From Piromyces finnis (lineage: Eukaryota > Neocallimastigomycota > Neocallimastigomycetes > Neocallimastigales > Neocallimastigaceae): a stretch of 64,000 bases of DNA. Shown here in pieces: positions 62,185 to 64,000 of the stretch (within the stretch, counting starts at the first letter, position 1; each line of letters starts with the position of its first letter). The translations under genes and the position numbers were made by a program. The notes below the pieces were generated by a model. It saw only the letters and a program-made list of their open reading frames with translations, had not been told where the DNA came from and searched no databases. The DNA lies in the NCBI GenBank assembly GCA_002104945.1, contig MCFH01000003.1, positions 868,001 to 932,000 on the forward strand, read 5' to 3'.

Positions 62185-64000
62185 TATTACTTTTTATTTT
62201 TATTTTATTTAATTTTATTTTAATATTTTATTTAAAAACTCAATTTTTATTTATTCTCAATAATTTAGCTATAAGAACAATAATATGTTTTTATTTACAA
62301 CAATCTTTATTTACAATAATTTAGTTATAAGTACAGTAATATGTTTTTATTTACAATAGTCTTTATTTACAATAATATAATTTTATTTACAGGTATTTTA
62401 TTTATTACTGTTATTAATAAAATATAATCTTATATAACGTCTATATAATGTAATATAAAAGGAGTAATTGGTTGTTATTTGTAAACACTTGTAGACACTT
62501 GTTTTAGTTTTATTGTAATTAAGAAGATTTTATTTTTGAGAAAATGTTAAGAATATATTTTATTTATATCAAGTTATTTATATATTAGTATTGTTAAAAA
62601 AAATATTTAATTTAGAGTAGGATGTTTATTTTATTTCTTTATTATAAGGCAGAAAATAATATTGATTATGTTATTATAGTACCTTCAGAGTACCCGACAG
62701 TTTCGTCACCGTGCCTTTCGACCTCCACTAACTAACCGTCATAAATATTAAGTGGTGTAATATTTACTTATTAGTTAGCGCTCTACTCCCCCACGATATG
62801 TGATAAAACTGCACTCTTACTAACTTACTATAAAACACTTTAATTATCTTAGTAATTAATTAACCAAAAAGATAAACAAAAGTTATTTTTCGCTGAAAAT
62901 TAACTAAAAAAAGACAACTCAATATTATTGCTTTTATTATTTAAAATTTATAACAATATTCTTAATTTTATTTGACCGATGATTATATTTTATAATTTTT
63001 ATTAAATAATTTTTATCTTTAATTTATAAATTATAATTATTAATTTATAATTATAATTTATGTATTTCTTTTCTTTTAAAAAAAAATAATTAAATATAAA
63101 ACTTTATTTACAGGATTTATTTTTCGCTTTTTAGTGCCTTACAACAATTTAATTAACCGGCAAAAGCTACTAACTAGAGGTAATATACTAGACCTCAAAA
63201 TAAATTTAAACTATATATTTTTATGTCGCTTTACCTTCACGACAAACCTTTAGCCTTCGGTGACTAAAGTTCCTTATTCGCCAGAGTTCACAAAAGTATT
63301 CAACTTGAGAGTCCTGTATTGCGTGCTTTTTATCACACTAACAATCCCTTTCCCCAAGTAAGCGTGCTATTCACACTCGTCCTACTTTTACAAATACTTC
63401 AGTGATTAACAGCTATAGTTTCTAACCAACTGAAACTAGTTAATTATACACTGAAACTCTGTATATGAGCTCTATACGCTCCTAGTATATTTTTACAAGT
63501 ATTTTTATTTATAAAGTTTTATATTTATAATTTTTTTTTTTTTTGGTGTATATATATTTTTATATATATATACTTAAATCTTTATTTATTATTATTTTGA
63601 TTTATTTTTATTATATATTTATTTTTATGTATATATATCTAATGTATATATACCTATTTTATTATTATAATTAATTCTTTCAACTATCTTATTTACAATA
63701 TTATCAATCTATTTATCTAATAATTTTTCTATACTATTTTTTTTTTTTTTTTAATTCTTTTCTTATTTAAAATATCTATATATTTTATCTAATATATAAT
63801 GTTTATATATCAATTTACTATATTAATACTATACTATTAAGTATTATAATTTATTTATTTTATTTTAATATTGTTTTAATAATATTTAAATAATATTTCA
63901 ATATTGAATATTGATTTATTATTTTAATATTATTTTATTATTTAATAAGTTATAATTTCTAAATAGATAAAATATTGAGAATATTTAACTATTCTATTAA
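62185..64000 (-). other. Gypsy C leader and sequence to window end
   Basis: No protein gene. GC-richer islands at 62690-62830 and 63110-63480 stand out from AT background, as in the Gypsy A leader. 62265-62385 has imperfect tandem copies of a unit around ACAATAATATGTTTTTATTT. A PBS could not be identified with confidence. Confidence 0.45.

Larger units (their letters stand above)
57361..64000 (-). mobile_element. Gypsy C: Ty3/Gypsy retrotransposon, sister of Gypsy A
   Basis: Minus-strand gag (61216-62184), -1 frameshift signal (61192-61225), pol (57374-61219), polypurine-like tract near 57361, and a leader running to the window end. Protein motifs and the frameshift signal are close to those of Gypsy A. 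The 5' LTR lies beyond or near 64000 and was not identified. Confidence 0.8.

Overview
The window looks like nuclear DNA of a very AT-rich eukaryote, most probably an anaerobic gut fungus (Neocallimastigomycota). Three things point there: extreme A+T content with homopolymers and Asn-coding AAT/AAC runs; short AT-rich introns (about 95-250 nt, GTAAGT/GTATGT to TAG/AAG); and class C 7TM receptors whose ectodomains are a bacterial-type solute-binding protein or a beta-helix, a combination reported from these fungi. The lineage is inferred, not proven.

Layout. 1-4254: 3' part of a LINE (endonuclease, reverse transcriptase, Cys/His motif, poly-A tail). 5200-11019: a tandem pair of solute-binding-protein/7TM receptor genes, both broken and sharing a nearly identical 1.3-kb core that carries the same in-frame TGA. 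11471-14341: decayed remnants (Copia integrase, a bacterial-type sugar O-acetyltransferase, an unrecognised relic, and the 3' end of a Tf1-like Gypsy element). 14655-19935: an apparently intact 11-exon receptor gene (beta-helix, EGF-like module, 7TM; 1349 aa). 21715-22597: an intact two-exon LITAF-domain gene. From about 23.8 kb to the end the window is almost entirely retrotransposon sequence.

The retrotransposon block is nested. A Ty3/Gypsy element (Gypsy A, minus strand, primer-binding site near 49.52 kb to 40.31 kb) has taken two solo LTRs (44168-45431 and 48408-49191) and a Copia element (minus strand, 5' LTR 40102-40308). The Copia element in turn has taken a solo LTR (30927-31650), a 355-bp element (28850-29204) and a 6.33-kb LTR retrotransposon with no coding capacity (33383-39714). 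Most of these insertions have 5-bp target-site duplications readable on both sides. A second Gypsy (B, plus strand, 50.3-54.9 kb) carries a solo LTR in its 3' flank (55119-56348). A third (C, minus strand) fills 57.4-62.2 kb and its leader runs to the window end.

The most interesting system is the non-coding element at 33383-39714. Its LTRs seem to differ at one of 788 positions, so it moved recently. Its primer-binding site is an 11-nt perfect complement of a sequence lying 35 nt downstream of a TATA box in its own LTR, the Tf1-type self-priming arrangement. Its interior holds eight dispersed copies of a hairpin whose stems show compensatory base changes. A relic at 13590-14341 joins the same LTR type and polypurine tract to a Gypsy integrase C-terminus, identifying the likely autonomous family. 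Separately, Gypsy A and Gypsy C share a textbook -1 ribosomal frameshift signal at the gag/pol junction: TTTAAAC, a 7-nt spacer, a 6-bp stem and an 8-nt loop.
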